From the NCBI GenBank assembly GCA_937872925.1, contig CALMUT010000366.1, forward strand, positions 1 to 36,582: DNA of 36,582 nt, given 5' to 3'. This DNA is from an uncultured Myxococcales bacterium. GTDB taxonomy: Bacteria; Myxococcota_A; Polyangia; Polyangiales; Polyangiaceae. The translations under genes and the position numbers were made by a program. Below the pieces are notes generated by a model. That model worked only from the letters and a program-made list of their open reading frames with translations, did not search any database and had not been told where the DNA came from. Below are positions 18,561-26,714 of this stretch, piece by piece (within the stretch, counting starts at the first letter, position 1; each line of letters starts with the position of its first letter).

Positions 18561-20432
18561 ATGCTTCTTGGACTCTTTCTGGCAGTGCAGCGGCGCTGGC
18601 TGCGCGCAGCGGTGGTCACTCTATGGATGTTGTTGCTGAGCGCTCCCGCGTTGGCGCAAGGTGAAGGGGCGGCTGCGGAAGATCCTGGGGCGGCTCAGGA
18701 AGCCAAGCCCGCCGATCCAGCGGCGGCCAAACGGGAAGAAGCACGCGCGCGATTTCTGAAGGGCGTGGAGTTGGTACAGAACGGGGCATGGGACGCGGCG
18801 CTCGCCGAATTCCATGCGTCACGAGAGCTTTTTCCCACTCAGGTCGCTCTGAAGAACGCGGCCATCTCGCTGCGACAACTCAAACGCAACGCTGAAGCCC
18901 TCGAAATGTACGAGGAACTTCTGCAGCGGTTCGAAAGCAAGCTCAGTGCGGAGGACAGGCGCGGCGTGGACGAAGCCATGGCCGGACTGCGGCGACTGGT
19001 CGCGGAGATCAGCATCAGCGGAACGCCCGCAGGTGCCAGTGTTGTGGTGGATGGGCGCCAGCGCGGCACGCTGCCGTTGCCGGGCCCGGTGCGGGTTGAT
19101 GCGGGTACGCGCCATATGCGCGTCTTCAAGGAAGGCTATGTGCCTTTCGAAACTCAACTGCTCGTGGCGGGGGCACAGAAGAAGTCAATCCGTGCCGAAC
19201 TTGCCGCCCTGGCTCAATCCGGAAAGCTCAGCGTCGAAGAGTCGTCCGGAAAGACCCTCGACGTTCTGGTAGACGGCGCTGTTGTTGGCACAACGCCCTG
19301 GACGGGCGTGCTTTCCGTGGGAACCCATACGGTGTTGCTGCGCGGCGAAGGAGACTTGGGGACTCCGCCGACTGCCGCGACCGTGAAACAGAATCAGACC
19401 ACGACGTTGCGGCTCAGCGCTGCAGTGCTCGATACCAGCCTTCGGGTGGAGCCAACTCCTGCCAACGCGCGCATCGACATCGACGGAGTGCCTGTCGGCA
19501 ACGGAGTCTGGGAGGGCCGGCTCAACAGCGGCACGCACAAGGTCGAAGTGATGACCGAGGGATTCCTAGCCTACAGCCGCGAAGTGCGGTTGGTTTCCGG
19601 GCAGCGCGAAGTCGTCCGCGTTGCGCTGGAACGCGACGTCTCCAACCCCATGTGGAACAGCTTCCAGCCGCATCTTTATGCCGAGCTCGTTGGGGGCATC
19701 GCGCTCACTGGATCTCTCGGTGGCGGCGCGGCTACCGCGTGCGCAAGCGGGGAGTGTTCTGACGAGTCGCATCCCCTTGGCATCCTCGCCGGGGCACGTG
19801 TGGGCTACCAGCTGACGACTGGACTCGGCTTGGAGATCTTCCTTGGCTACCTGCGGCTGAAAGAGACGGTCGTTCGCACGAAGAACGCGAACGCCGATGT
19901 GCCGACGCGAGCCACGGACTACCAAGACACGACGACCCTCTCGGGGCCGCTTGCCGCGCTTTCAGCGAGCTACACCTTTCTCGAACAGACGCCATTGACG
20001 GCGCGAGTTTGGGCCGGCGCCATGCGGGGTCGGGCAGAGTTTGAAAATACTGGCACCTTCAGCGGCACCGTGAGCGATCCCAGCGGCGCGACCTTTGATT
20101 TCTCCGAGCGTGTGAGCATTCCCGAGCAGTCGCAGAACATTTGGGTTCCGTTCGTTGCGCCAGAGATCCGTTTCGGCTACCGCTTCAACAAGACCTTCGC
20201 TCTGGACCTTGGCGTTGCCGGATTCTTTTTCTTTCCCCCAAGCACGCCCCGCGTAGACACCACGAACGACGGTCAAGCTGACCAGACGCGCTCCGCCGCG
20301 TTGCCCACATATCCCGGGGTGTTTCCTGGGAACACCCCAGCCAAGCCAGGCAATATGTTTCTGACGCCTGATGACGGCTTCGGGGCGTTCGTCGCCGTGG
20401 TTCCCTCCGTCGCCGCGCGCGTCGACTTTTGA
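18561..20432 (+). CDS. TPR/PEGA-domain outer-membrane beta-barrel protein
   Basis: A 623-residue exported protein. Signal peptide 1-32 (cleavage near ALA-Q). Residues about 55-140 form a TPR-like helical region (ARFLKGVELVQNGAWDAALAEF, ALEMYEELLQRF). Three PEGA-type modules follow at about 148-215, 220-285 and 290-355, each with a VVVDGxxxGTxP-like turn and a GxHxVxV strand. From about 365 to the end are alternating amphipathic strands ending in Phe (ARVDF), as in outer-membrane barrels. PEGA domains are often found on surface or envelope proteins. ATG start with GGGACGG about 5 nt upstream, 11 bp after the kinase stop, so it is the third gene of the operon. The barrel may anchor the TPR-PEGA part, with the module on the periplasmic side; which ligand it binds is unknown. 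Confidence 0.85.
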   Translation: MLLGLFLAVQRRWLRAAVVTLWMLLLSAPALAQGEGAAAEDPGAAQEAKPADPAAAKREEARARFLKGVELVQNGAWDAALAEFHASRELFPTQVALKNAAISLRQLKRNAEALEMYEELLQRFESKLSAEDRRGVDEAMAGLRRLVAEISISGTPAGASVVVDGRQRGTLPLPGPVRVDAGTRHMRVFKEGYVPFETQLLVAGAQKKSIRAELAALAQSGKLSVEESSGKTLDVLVDGAVVGTTPWTGVLSVGTHTVLLRGEGDLGTPPTAATVKQNQTTTLRLSAAVLDTSLRVEPTPANARIDIDGVPVGNGVWEGRLNSGTHKVEVMTEGFLAYSREVRLVSGQREVVRVALERDVSNPMWNSFQPHLYAELVGGIALTGSLGGGAATACASGECSDESHPLGILAGARVGYQLTTGLGLEIFLGYLRLKETVVRTKNANADVPTRATDYQDTTTLSGPLAALSASYTFLEQTPLTARVWAGAMRGRAEFENTGTFSGTVSDPSGATFDFSERVSIPEQSQNIWVPFVAPEIRFGYRFNKTFALDLGVAGFFFFPPSTPRVDTTNDGQADQTRSAALPTYPGVFPGNTPAKPGNMFLTPDDGFGAFVAVVPSVAARVDF

Positions 20433-20444
20433 CAACGGGCGCGT

Positions 20445-21812
20445 TCAGCGGCGGAGCGGCGCTGCCTTTCGAAACGCGTCGGCGGCGGGAGTGGGGACTC
20501 GGCGCAGTTCCCCATCTTCATCTGCGACGACGTCGTAGAGCGCGTTGTTCCAGCCGCCGGGAGTGAAGAACTCGGAGACTGGCTGCGTGATGCGATCGCG
20601 GTAGTCCCACTGCACGGCTTGGACCAGCGGCCACCAATTGAGCCCGACAAGCGGGAATCCGCTGCTGCGTAACCGCTCACATAGCTCACCTAGGGCAGTG
20701 GCATAGGCGGCGCGCGCGTCAGAACTGAGTCCGGCACTAGTTTCGGTCAGGTAGACGCGACCGTCGAAGTAGGCTTGAGCGCGGCGCAGCCCCTGCTCAA
20801 CGTGCCCAGTCGCCGCGCGTGCCGCTTGTGCCAACGGTAGCGTGCTCTGCAGCGTGAAATCCGGGCCATTCGGATAGTCCACGATGTCTGGATAGTGGTT
20901 GTAGCCGAAGACGTCTGGGCGCTCGCCATTCTCTGCAAGCCAATCGAGTTCCGAAGGCGGCACCCCCAAGCTCGTCAGCAATTCAGACAGCGGGTGTTTC
21001 AGTGGCACCTTGCCGTAGGCCAGGCTCGCCGGAAAGCTCCCCACCGCTGCTCGCAGTGATTCGGTGGCCGGGTCGTCCGCGTCCAGATCAGAAAAGAGAG
21101 CGTCGGCGAGTTGCCAGTTGATCGGGTCCGCCGAAATCAGCGTCGCACTGGGCAGCGCGCTGCGCAGGCCCCGCGAGCAGGCGACCATGGCTTGCGCGAT
21201 ACGCACACCAAGTTTTGCAAATGCTGCAGGGTTGCTTGCGTAGGGCGGCCAAGTTCCTGTGGCACCGCATAGGGCCGCGGCGACCTGTGGCTCGTTGTAC
21301 GGCGTGAAGTGCGTCACAAGGCCTCCCAAGTGCTCGGCGGTGGCCCGCGCGTAGTCACCAAGGGAGTCGACAAAACGCGGATCCGCGATGCCGTCTTGCA
21401 TCCATGGCGGAGTTCCGTAGTGGATCAGGTCCAAGATCGGAATGAGGCCCAGGGACTTCAGGTACTCCAAGCGCGCTTTCAACGCGCCGAACTCATACAC
21501 TCGCGGCGCGACCTCGACGCGGGGCCAGGGCAAACTGTAGCGTACGCAGTTGATTCCCAAACTCGCGGCCAGAAGCAGGTCGTCGCGCCACTGGTCGTCG
21601 TGCCCGGTCAGTGCGTATTCGTCTAAAACACGCCGTGGTCCGTCCTTTTCCGGTTCGGCCTGGACCATCCAAGTGTTTTCGATGCCCACACCGAAGTAGA
21701 ACTCGGGGCGGGGCTCTGCGAGCACGAAGGCTTCGTCGTGCCCGCATCCCTCTAGGCAGACCGCGCTCGCGGCGACTCCTAGCTGGCCGAGGAACTGTCG
21801 ACGATTCGTCAC
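20445..21812 (-). CDS. Tat-exported GH1 family glycosidase-like lipoprotein
   Basis: A predicted exported beta-glycosidase of 455 residues with a (beta/alpha)8 barrel. The N-terminus NRRQFLG is a Tat motif, followed by a hydrophobic run and lipobox LEGC (Cys23), so it is probably exported folded and lipid-anchored. Both GH1 carboxylates are present: Glu174 in FTPYNEPQ (acid/base) and Glu357 in YLTETSAG (nucleophile). DVFGYNHYPDIVDYP and LNWWPLVQAVQWDYR lie where GH1 enzymes have their sugar-binding walls, but these are not the usual GH1 sequences, so substrate is uncertain and it could act on a non-glucose sugar. GTG start at 21812. The stop is 12 bp from the convergent PEGA gene stop. Upstream is a 48-bp divergent gap shared with the DUF819 gene. 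Confidence 0.85.
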   Translation of the reverse strand: MTNRRQFLGQLGVAASAVCLEGCGHDEAFVLAEPRPEFYFGVGIENTWMVQAEPEKDGPRRVLDEYALTGHDDQWRDDLLLAASLGINCVRYSLPWPRVEVAPRVYEFGALKARLEYLKSLGLIPILDLIHYGTPPWMQDGIADPRFVDSLGDYARATAEHLGGLVTHFTPYNEPQVAAALCGATGTWPPYASNPAAFAKLGVRIAQAMVACSRGLRSALPSATLISADPINWQLADALFSDLDADDPATESLRAAVGSFPASLAYGKVPLKHPLSELLTSLGVPPSELDWLAENGERPDVFGYNHYPDIVDYPNGPDFTLQSTLPLAQAARAATGHVEQGLRRAQAYFDGRVYLTETSAGLSSDARAAYATALGELCERLRSSGFPLVGLNWWPLVQAVQWDYRDRITQPVSEFFTPGGWNNALYDVVADEDGELRRVPTPAADAFRKAAPLRR

Positions 21813-21857
21813 ACGACTGATCTACGCGAAGTCAGACCGACTGAGAACTAGTCGTGT
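21811..21857. promoter_or_regulatory. 8-bp inverted repeat spanning a 48-bp divergent intergenic gap
   Basis: ACACGACT at 21811-21818 and AGTCGTGT at 21850-21857 are exact reverse complements centred in the gap between the GH1 start (21812, -) and the DUF819 start (21861, +). The left arm overlaps the GH1 start codon and the right arm lies just before the DUF819 ATG. A symmetric element here could be an operator serving both genes or a hairpin in one leader. Confidence 0.4.
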
Positions 21858-21860
21858 AGG

Positions 21861-23060
21861 ATGCGCCCGGTGTTCACGAGTTCGCTTTCCGTCCTGGCCG
21901 TTCTGCTCTGCGTGCTGTCGGCGCTCTTCGCCGCTGAGCGACACCCGCTGCTGGGCAAGGTGTTTCGCTACGTGCCGCTCTTGGTTTTTGCGTACTTCGT
22001 GCCGACCCTGCTCTCGAACACCGGAGTGATTCCCCTCGAGTCCGAACTGTATACCTTCATCAAGAAGTGGTTGCTCCCAGCCAGTCTGGCGCTGTTGACG
22101 CTCAGCGTGGACGTCCGCGCCATCGTCAAGCTCGGGCGCCCGGCCGTGGCGCTCTTCCTTACCGGTACCGCCAGCATCGTCATTGGCGGACCCCTGGCGT
22201 ACCTGGCCCTCGGGCGATTTGCTCCGGAATCCATGGGGGACCAGGCGTGGAAAGGGCTGGCCGCGTTGGCAGGCTCGTGGATCGGCGGGGGCGCCAACTT
22301 CGTCGCCATCGGCGAGAGTGTCGGAACATCTTCCTCCACGCTGAGCATGATGGTGGTCGTCGACGTCGCCGTCGCGAACGTCTGGATGGCGGTGCTTCTA
22401 TGGTTTGCTGGACGCGAAAAGAGCATCGACGAGCGCTTGGGAGCAGATCGCACGGAGCTCGAGCGAGTGAAGCAGAGCATCGCCGACTATCAAGCCAGCG
22501 TTGCGGCGCCCACGACGTTGCCTGCCCTGCTGCAAATGTTGGCGATCGCCTTTGGTGCCACGGCCGTGGCGACCTGGGCAGCCACCGTGCTTCCACCCGT
22601 GGGCAACATCATCAGCGGGTTCACTTGGGTCGTGATCATTGTCACGGCCATCGGGCTTGGGCTCTCGTTTACCCCGCTGCGAGCGCTCGAAGGCTTTGGT
22701 GCAAGTCGCGTCGGGAGCGTATTTCTCTACCTGCTGGTTGCTAGCATCGGCGCCCATGCCGAATTTCGAAAGGTCGTGGACGCGCCAGCGCTCGTGGCTG
22801 TGGGCGCGCTCTGGATGGTGTTCCACGCAACGCTACTGCTACTGGTTCAACGCTGGATGCGCGCGCCGATCTTCTTTGCCGCGGTTGGCTCCCAGGCCAA
22901 CGTGGGAGGCGCGGCCTCGGCACCCATTGTAGCGGCGGCGTTCCACCCAGCCTTGGCGCCGGTGGGGATCCTGCTTGCCGTCGCCGGCTACGTCTTGGGC
23001 ACGTACGCGGCGTTAGTTTGCGCAGCACTGTTGGAACAAGTGCATCTGCTGATGCACTGA
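21861..23060 (+). CDS. DUF819 family multi-TM membrane protein (putative transporter)
   Basis: A 399-residue inner-membrane protein with about ten hydrophobic helices in two similar halves. Family landmarks are GSWIGGGANFVAIGE at about 143-157 and SQANVGGAASAPIVAAAF at about 352-369, followed by LAPVGILLAVAGYVLGTYAA. The paired Gly/Asn motifs at discontinuous helices resemble those of secondary transporters; DUF819 is distantly related to CPA/BASS-fold carriers, and its substrate is not established. A hydrophilic loop at about 190-215 (GREKSIDERLGADRTELERV) separates the halves. ATG start without a clear Shine-Dalgarno. It runs in the same direction as the channel gene 62 bp downstream, so it may be co-transcribed with it. 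Confidence 0.88.
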   Translation: MRPVFTSSLSVLAVLLCVLSALFAAERHPLLGKVFRYVPLLVFAYFVPTLLSNTGVIPLESELYTFIKKWLLPASLALLTLSVDVRAIVKLGRPAVALFLTGTASIVIGGPLAYLALGRFAPESMGDQAWKGLAALAGSWIGGGANFVAIGESVGTSSSTLSMMVVVDVAVANVWMAVLLWFAGREKSIDERLGADRTELERVKQSIADYQASVAAPTTLPALLQMLAIAFGATAVATWAATVLPPVGNIISGFTWVVIIVTAIGLGLSFTPLRALEGFGASRVGSVFLYLLVASIGAHAEFRKVVDAPALVAVGALWMVFHATLLLLVQRWMRAPIFFAAVGSQANVGGAASAPIVAAAFHPALAPVGILLAVAGYVLGTYAALVCAALLEQVHLLMH

Positions 23061-23101
23061 TGCATTTCCGGGTAGATTTCCCGGGATTCGCCGTATACAC
23101 G

Positions 23102-23116
23102 CCTCCACTGGAGGAG
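23102..23116 (+). promoter_or_regulatory. Shine-Dalgarno inside a small hairpin, before the voltage-gated channel gene
   Basis: CCTCC (23102-23106), loop ACT, GGAGG (23110-23114) form a perfect 5-bp stem. The right arm is the strong ribosome-binding site GGAGGAG of the channel gene, whose ATG is at 23123. In mRNA the stem could hide the site and lower or control translation. The stem is short, so the effect is uncertain. Confidence 0.35.
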
Positions 23117-23122
23117 TGCCGT

Positions 23123-24070
23123 ATGGTCGAGATCTGTCGCAACATCGCTAGCTCGCAGCGTTTTCAGAACTTCATCACCTGGATCATCGTGTTGGCTGGG
23201 GTGCTGGTCGGGATGGAAACGTACCCGTATCTGGTCAAGAACCACGGCGACGTCCTGCACGGGCTGGACAAGATCGTGCTCGGCATCTTTGTGGTCGAGA
23301 TTGCCATCAAGATGATCGCCGAAGGCAAGAAGCCCTGGCGCTTCTTCAAGGACAGCTGGAACATCTTCGATTTCGTGATCGTCGCGGCGGCGTTCCTCCC
23401 CGTCGGGAGCCAGTATGTGACAGTGCTTCGCTTGGCACGTCTGCTGCGCGTGTTGCGCTTGGTGCGTGCGCTGCCCCGACTTCAGGTACTGGTCAGCGCG
23501 CTTCTCAAGAGCATCCCAAGCATGGGCTACGTGTCTCTGCTGCTGTTCTTGCTCTTTTACGTGTACGGCGTTGCGGGCGTGTTCATGTTCGGCCAGAACG
23601 ATCCTATCCACTTCAGCTCTCTGCAGCTAGCGATGGTCAGCCTGTTCCGCGCGGTCACCTTGGAGGACTGGACGGACTTGATGTACATCCAGATGTATGG
23701 TTGCGGTAACTACGGATACGACGGCAATCCACTGTGCACCGCATCCCATGCGTATCCCGTTGCGGGCGCGCTGTTCTTCATCAGCTTTGTGCTGCTTGGC
23801 ACCATGATCATCCTGAACTTGTTCATCGGCGTGATCATGAACGGCATGGCTGAAGCCCAGAAGGAATCGGATCAGTACGCGGAAGCCCAACGCTACTTAT
23901 CCGGTGAGCCCTTAGACTCGGAACTGCACGACGAACTTGAAGGTCTTGAAAAACAGATGGCCGAACTGCAGACAACCATCGCTCGGCTAGGGCGCCGAGC
24001 CCGGGCAGAACGGAGTTTGCGGCCGCCGAGTCCGCAGATTGCGGCCGCGGCGCCCAGTCCTGCGGAATGA
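23123..24070 (+). CDS. Bacterial voltage-gated Na+/Ca2+ channel (one-domain, six-TM)
   Basis: A 315-residue subunit that would form tetramers in the inner membrane. S1-S3 lie at about 13-93. S4 has Arg103, 106, 109, 112 and 115 at every third place, a complete voltage sensor. S5 is at about 136-157, and S6 at about 212-240 ends LNLFIGVIMNGM. The pore filter is TLEDWTD at 179-185; sodium-selective NavAb/NaChBac have TLESW, and Asp at the fourth and seventh places is what made engineered CavAb calcium-selective, so Ca2+ or mixed permeation is plausible. The loop between filter and S6 is long and holds two Cys (194 and 205), possibly a disulfide. A Glu/Leu-rich region at about 260-290 looks like the C-terminal coiled coil of this family. 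ATG 23123 is set by GGAGGAG upstream; the frame runs further back but overlaps the DUF819 gene. Confidence 0.93.
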   Translation: MVEICRNIASSQRFQNFITWIIVLAGVLVGMETYPYLVKNHGDVLHGLDKIVLGIFVVEIAIKMIAEGKKPWRFFKDSWNIFDFVIVAAAFLPVGSQYVTVLRLARLLRVLRLVRALPRLQVLVSALLKSIPSMGYVSLLLFLLFYVYGVAGVFMFGQNDPIHFSSLQLAMVSLFRAVTLEDWTDLMYIQMYGCGNYGYDGNPLCTASHAYPVAGALFFISFVLLGTMIILNLFIGVIMNGMAEAQKESDQYAEAQRYLSGEPLDSELHDELEGLEKQMAELQTTIARLGRRARAERSLRPPSPQIAAAAPSPAE

Positions 24071-24086
24071 TGGAGGCGCGGGTCGT

Positions 24087-24461
24087 CTAGAGCGACGGGA
24101 AGATGGCGACCATGAAGCCGATCAACCCAAAAGCCAAAAACATCCCACAGCCGCAACCGCAGCCCCAGGGCGCGGCCTTCGCGGCGCCTGGTTTGTCTTT
24201 CAGAGCAAAGCGCCCAAGCAGCGCGCCGACCCCCGCCCCCCAAAAGAACCCGACCGGTCCCGCAACGATGTAGGAGACGGTGACACCGGCTGACTCAGAC
24301 CCCGCGGCCGCAACCCCGATAGCGGCGCCCCCCACCACCGTCGCAACGACGCCGAGCAGGTTGAAGATGATGACAGCCAGCTTGCTGACGGGTGGCTCGG
24401 GCGCGGCGTGGCCAGCGTGCGCGGGAGGAGCGCCCGGTGGTGGTCCGTAGGGGCTTTGCAT
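24087..24461 (-). CDS. Small Gly/Ala-rich membrane protein
   Basis: A 124-residue protein of unknown function. The N-terminus is Pro/His/Ala-rich (GPPPGAPPAHAGHAAP), like the disordered tails of many small bacterial envelope proteins. Hydrophobic helices follow at about 26-50 and 60-85, both Gly-rich, then a short basic loop, then GCGCGCG and a final helix (MFLAFGLIGFMVAIF). The run of alternating Gly/Cys before the last helix is unusual and could bind metal or form disulfides. It lies between two voltage-gated channel genes on the opposite strand, with 16 bp to the end of one and 55 bp to the start of the other; a link to the channels is only a guess. Confidence 0.72.
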   Translation of the reverse strand: MQSPYGPPPGAPPAHAGHAAPEPPVSKLAVIIFNLLGVVATVVGGAAIGVAAAGSESAGVTVSYIVAGPVGFFWGAGVGALLGRFALKDKPGAAKAAPWGCGCGCGMFLAFGLIGFMVAIFPSL

Positions 24462-24516
24462 GGCAGAGCGTTATCACGGACGCCTCTTCGCGGGAAAAGA
24501 AGCTTAGGATGCGGGT

Positions 24517-26007
24517 GTGCGGGCACTCTTCGACTTCATTCGCGAGGCTTTCCACGAGCCGCGCTCGCGTGCGTACGGGGTGGTGCAGTCCGCGGTGTGG
24601 GTGCTGATCGTCTTTTCGATCGTGCTGCTTCCTTTGGAGTCGGTGATCGGCTCACAGCACGCTCCCGTATTGAGGAAAATAGACCAGCTCCTGCTCGGCT
24701 TCTTCGCGTTGGAGCTTGTGCTGCGGGTCGTGTCGTATCCACCCCCGGAATTGCGGGTCTTCCAGCCGCCCCGCTTTGGCAAGTTGCGCATGCACGTCGT
24801 TGCGCGACTCCGCTATATGTTGGAGCCCCTGGTCCTCGTGGACCTGCTCACAGTGCTGGCATTGGTGCCAGCGTTGCGTGGGCTGCGAGCGCTGCGGCTC
24901 TTGCGCCTGATGCGCACCCTGAAGGTGTTTCGCTACGCGAACCCGTTTTCTCAGCTACTGCATGCGCTCGAGCAGGATCGCATCCTGTTCATGTTTGCGT
25001 TGAGTTTTCTTGGTGTCGAAGTGCTCATCGGCGGTACGAGCGTGTTCTTCGTAGAGTACGGCCACAATCCAAACATCGCCAGCCTTGCGGACGGCATGTG
25101 GTGGGCGATCGTGACACTGACAACCGTAGGCTTCGGTGACATCACGCCCATCACGGGCCTTGGGCGCGTGGTGGGCGGCATTCTGATGGTGGGCGGCATG
25201 TTCACCCTGGCACTCTTTGCAGGTCTGGTGGGGCACAGCTTGCTGAACGCGGTGCTGAGCATTCGTGAGGAGCAATTCCGTATGAGCAACTACGTCAATC
25301 ACATCGTCGTGTGTGGCTACCACGAAGGCAGCGTCATATTGCTGGACACCCTGCGCTCGGAAATCGACATGGACAAGACGAAGATCGTCTTGTTCGCGGA
25401 TCGAGAGCGCCCCGCGGAAGTGCCCGCAGAGTTCCTATGGGTGCAGGGGGACCCGACGAAAGAAAGCGGGCTTGAGAAAGTCCGGGTGACGCATGCTTTG
25501 GCCGTCGTGGTTGCGGGACGCCGGAATATCCCGCCTCAACACGCGGATGCCACGACGATCCTCACGCTTTTTACGCTCCGATCGTACATACGTCGGACCG
25601 GGACCCAGAAGCGACTGCGCCCGGTGTATCTCGTTGCCGAGATCCTAGATTCCGAAAACGTGGAGCACGCCCGGGATGCCGGTGCGGACGAGGTCATCGA
25701 AACGCGGCGCGTCGCCTTCTCGATGCTGGCGCACGCGGTCACCTACCACGGAACAGCGGACACTCTCAGCCGCGTGATCATTCGAGGGGAGAACAACCTG
25801 TATGTCGGACGGGTTCCTGACGAGCTTACTGGCGTCGGCTCGTACCAGGAGTTGATGATCGGTCTCGGGTTGCGCGACCGGGGCGGACTGGTCATTGGAG
25901 TGCGACACCGGGGTATCGAAACGATCAATCCTGCTCCGGACATGAAGATCGACCAAAATACGGAACTGCTCTACCTCGCCGGCAAGCGGCTTCTCGACCC
26001 GCCGTAG
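24517..26007 (+). CDS. Voltage-gated K+ channel with C-terminal RCK (TrkA) module
   Basis: A 496-residue channel subunit. S1 is at about 21-42, S2 at 53-72, S3 at 102-119 and S4 at about 120-137, with Arg121, 124, 127, 130 and 133 every third residue. S5 is at about 156-180. The pore loop has TLTTVGFGDITP with filter TVGFGD at 203-208, which specifies potassium. S6 is at about 215-243. The cytoplasmic part starts with an RCK/TrkA-N Rossmann fold (HIVVCGYHEGS at about 262) and ends with a TrkA-C-like region (about 410-496). RCK modules gate K+ channels by binding nucleotides or ions; the glycine motif here is GYHEGS, not the GxGxxG of NAD binders, so the ligand is open. GTG 24517 has AGGA 8 nt upstream. 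The stop is 1 bp from the stop of the next, convergent gene. Confidence 0.93.
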   Translation: MRALFDFIREAFHEPRSRAYGVVQSAVWVLIVFSIVLLPLESVIGSQHAPVLRKIDQLLLGFFALELVLRVVSYPPPELRVFQPPRFGKLRMHVVARLRYMLEPLVLVDLLTVLALVPALRGLRALRLLRLMRTLKVFRYANPFSQLLHALEQDRILFMFALSFLGVEVLIGGTSVFFVEYGHNPNIASLADGMWWAIVTLTTVGFGDITPITGLGRVVGGILMVGGMFTLALFAGLVGHSLLNAVLSIREEQFRMSNYVNHIVVCGYHEGSVILLDTLRSEIDMDKTKIVLFADRERPAEVPAEFLWVQGDPTKESGLEKVRVTHALAVVVAGRRNIPPQHADATTILTLFTLRSYIRRTGTQKRLRPVYLVAEILDSENVEHARDAGADEVIETRRVAFSMLAHAVTYHGTADTLSRVIIRGENNLYVGRVPDELTGVGSYQELMIGLGLRDRGGLVIGVRHRGIETINPAPDMKIDQNTELLYLAGKRLLDPP

Positions 26008-26008
26008 G

Positions 26009-26614
26009 TCAGTCCCAGCTGACTCGCAGCTTTGCTTCTTCGTGTGTCGACAGTAGCAAATCCACCTTGGGGTTTTCGGCGTTGGACGCTTCGAGGGCTG
26101 CGGTGAATCCGCGAGCCACGGAGCGGTGTCCGAGATTCGTGTAGACATGTGCCGGATGACGAAGCGTCATCATCACGCCTTCCGGCAAGGTCTCAGTGTG
26201 TAGAGTCGAACCCTTGTGGATGAAGCCCCAACTCATGCTGGCGCCCTTCACAAGCATGCCCGGCGATGAAACTTTGGCAAGCGCGCGATACATCCGGGAC
26301 TCCGCGAGTTTGCGATTCGACGTGTAGGTGATGCGCAACATGGCGTCGTCGTCGATGCCGTAGATATCCATCAAGGCGAAGTGGGCGGCAACGGAATGCA
26401 CTTCGGGTATCCACGTGCTCGGCGGTGGTGGGTCTTCGAGCAGTACACGCAGCTCCTCGTGCAAGCCGTCTGTGTCTCCGCCAGAACTGCACTCGGCGAG
26501 CACGGCTTTCAGCAGCGAACACTTCGCTTGGCAGCGCGGGTACGAATCGATACCGCTGGGCAAGCGCTGTAGATATCCGGCGAGGATCGGGTAGCGTTCG
26601 GAGCGAAACGTCAC
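26009..26614 (-). CDS. Uncharacterised 201-residue protein, possibly DUF2378/TIGR02265-like
   Basis: I do not recognise this with confidence. The protein is soluble, with no signal peptide or TM helix. Residues 18-42 contain three Cys (CQAKCSLLKAVLAEC). The second half has ALAKVSSPGMLVKGASMSWGF, then strands LHTETLPEGVMMTLRHP and a last helix RSVARGFTAALEA, followed by PKVDLLLS. The order helix-SPxxLL-aromatic-two strands-helix-strand resembles the C-terminal half of the myxobacterial DUF2378 (TIGR02265) proteins, whose function is unknown; this is a visual match only. GTG start at 26614 with a weak ribosome-binding site. It lies downstream of the decarboxylase gene by 100 bp, so co-transcription is possible. 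Confidence 0.7.
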   Translation of the reverse strand: MTFRSERYPILAGYLQRLPSGIDSYPRCQAKCSLLKAVLAECSSGGDTDGLHEELRVLLEDPPPPSTWIPEVHSVAAHFALMDIYGIDDDAMLRITYTSNRKLAESRMYRALAKVSSPGMLVKGASMSWGFIHKGSTLHTETLPEGVMMTLRHPAHVYTNLGHRSVARGFTAALEASNAENPKVDLLLSTHEEAKLRVSWD

Positions 26615-26714
26615 GACCGCAGTCTAAAGGATGTGCGCCGCGAGGTGGCTGCAATTTGCCCCGGGCGGAGTCTGCGGGTTCAGGGCGCGACGTCGCACCG
26701 CCGCGCCGCCCGGC

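Noticed and set aside
6508..26672. The 13-mer CCGGGCGGAGTCT occurs near 6510 and near 26660, both outside genes.
   Set aside because: A shared 13-mer is expected by chance in 36 kb of GC-rich DNA and no further extension is seen.
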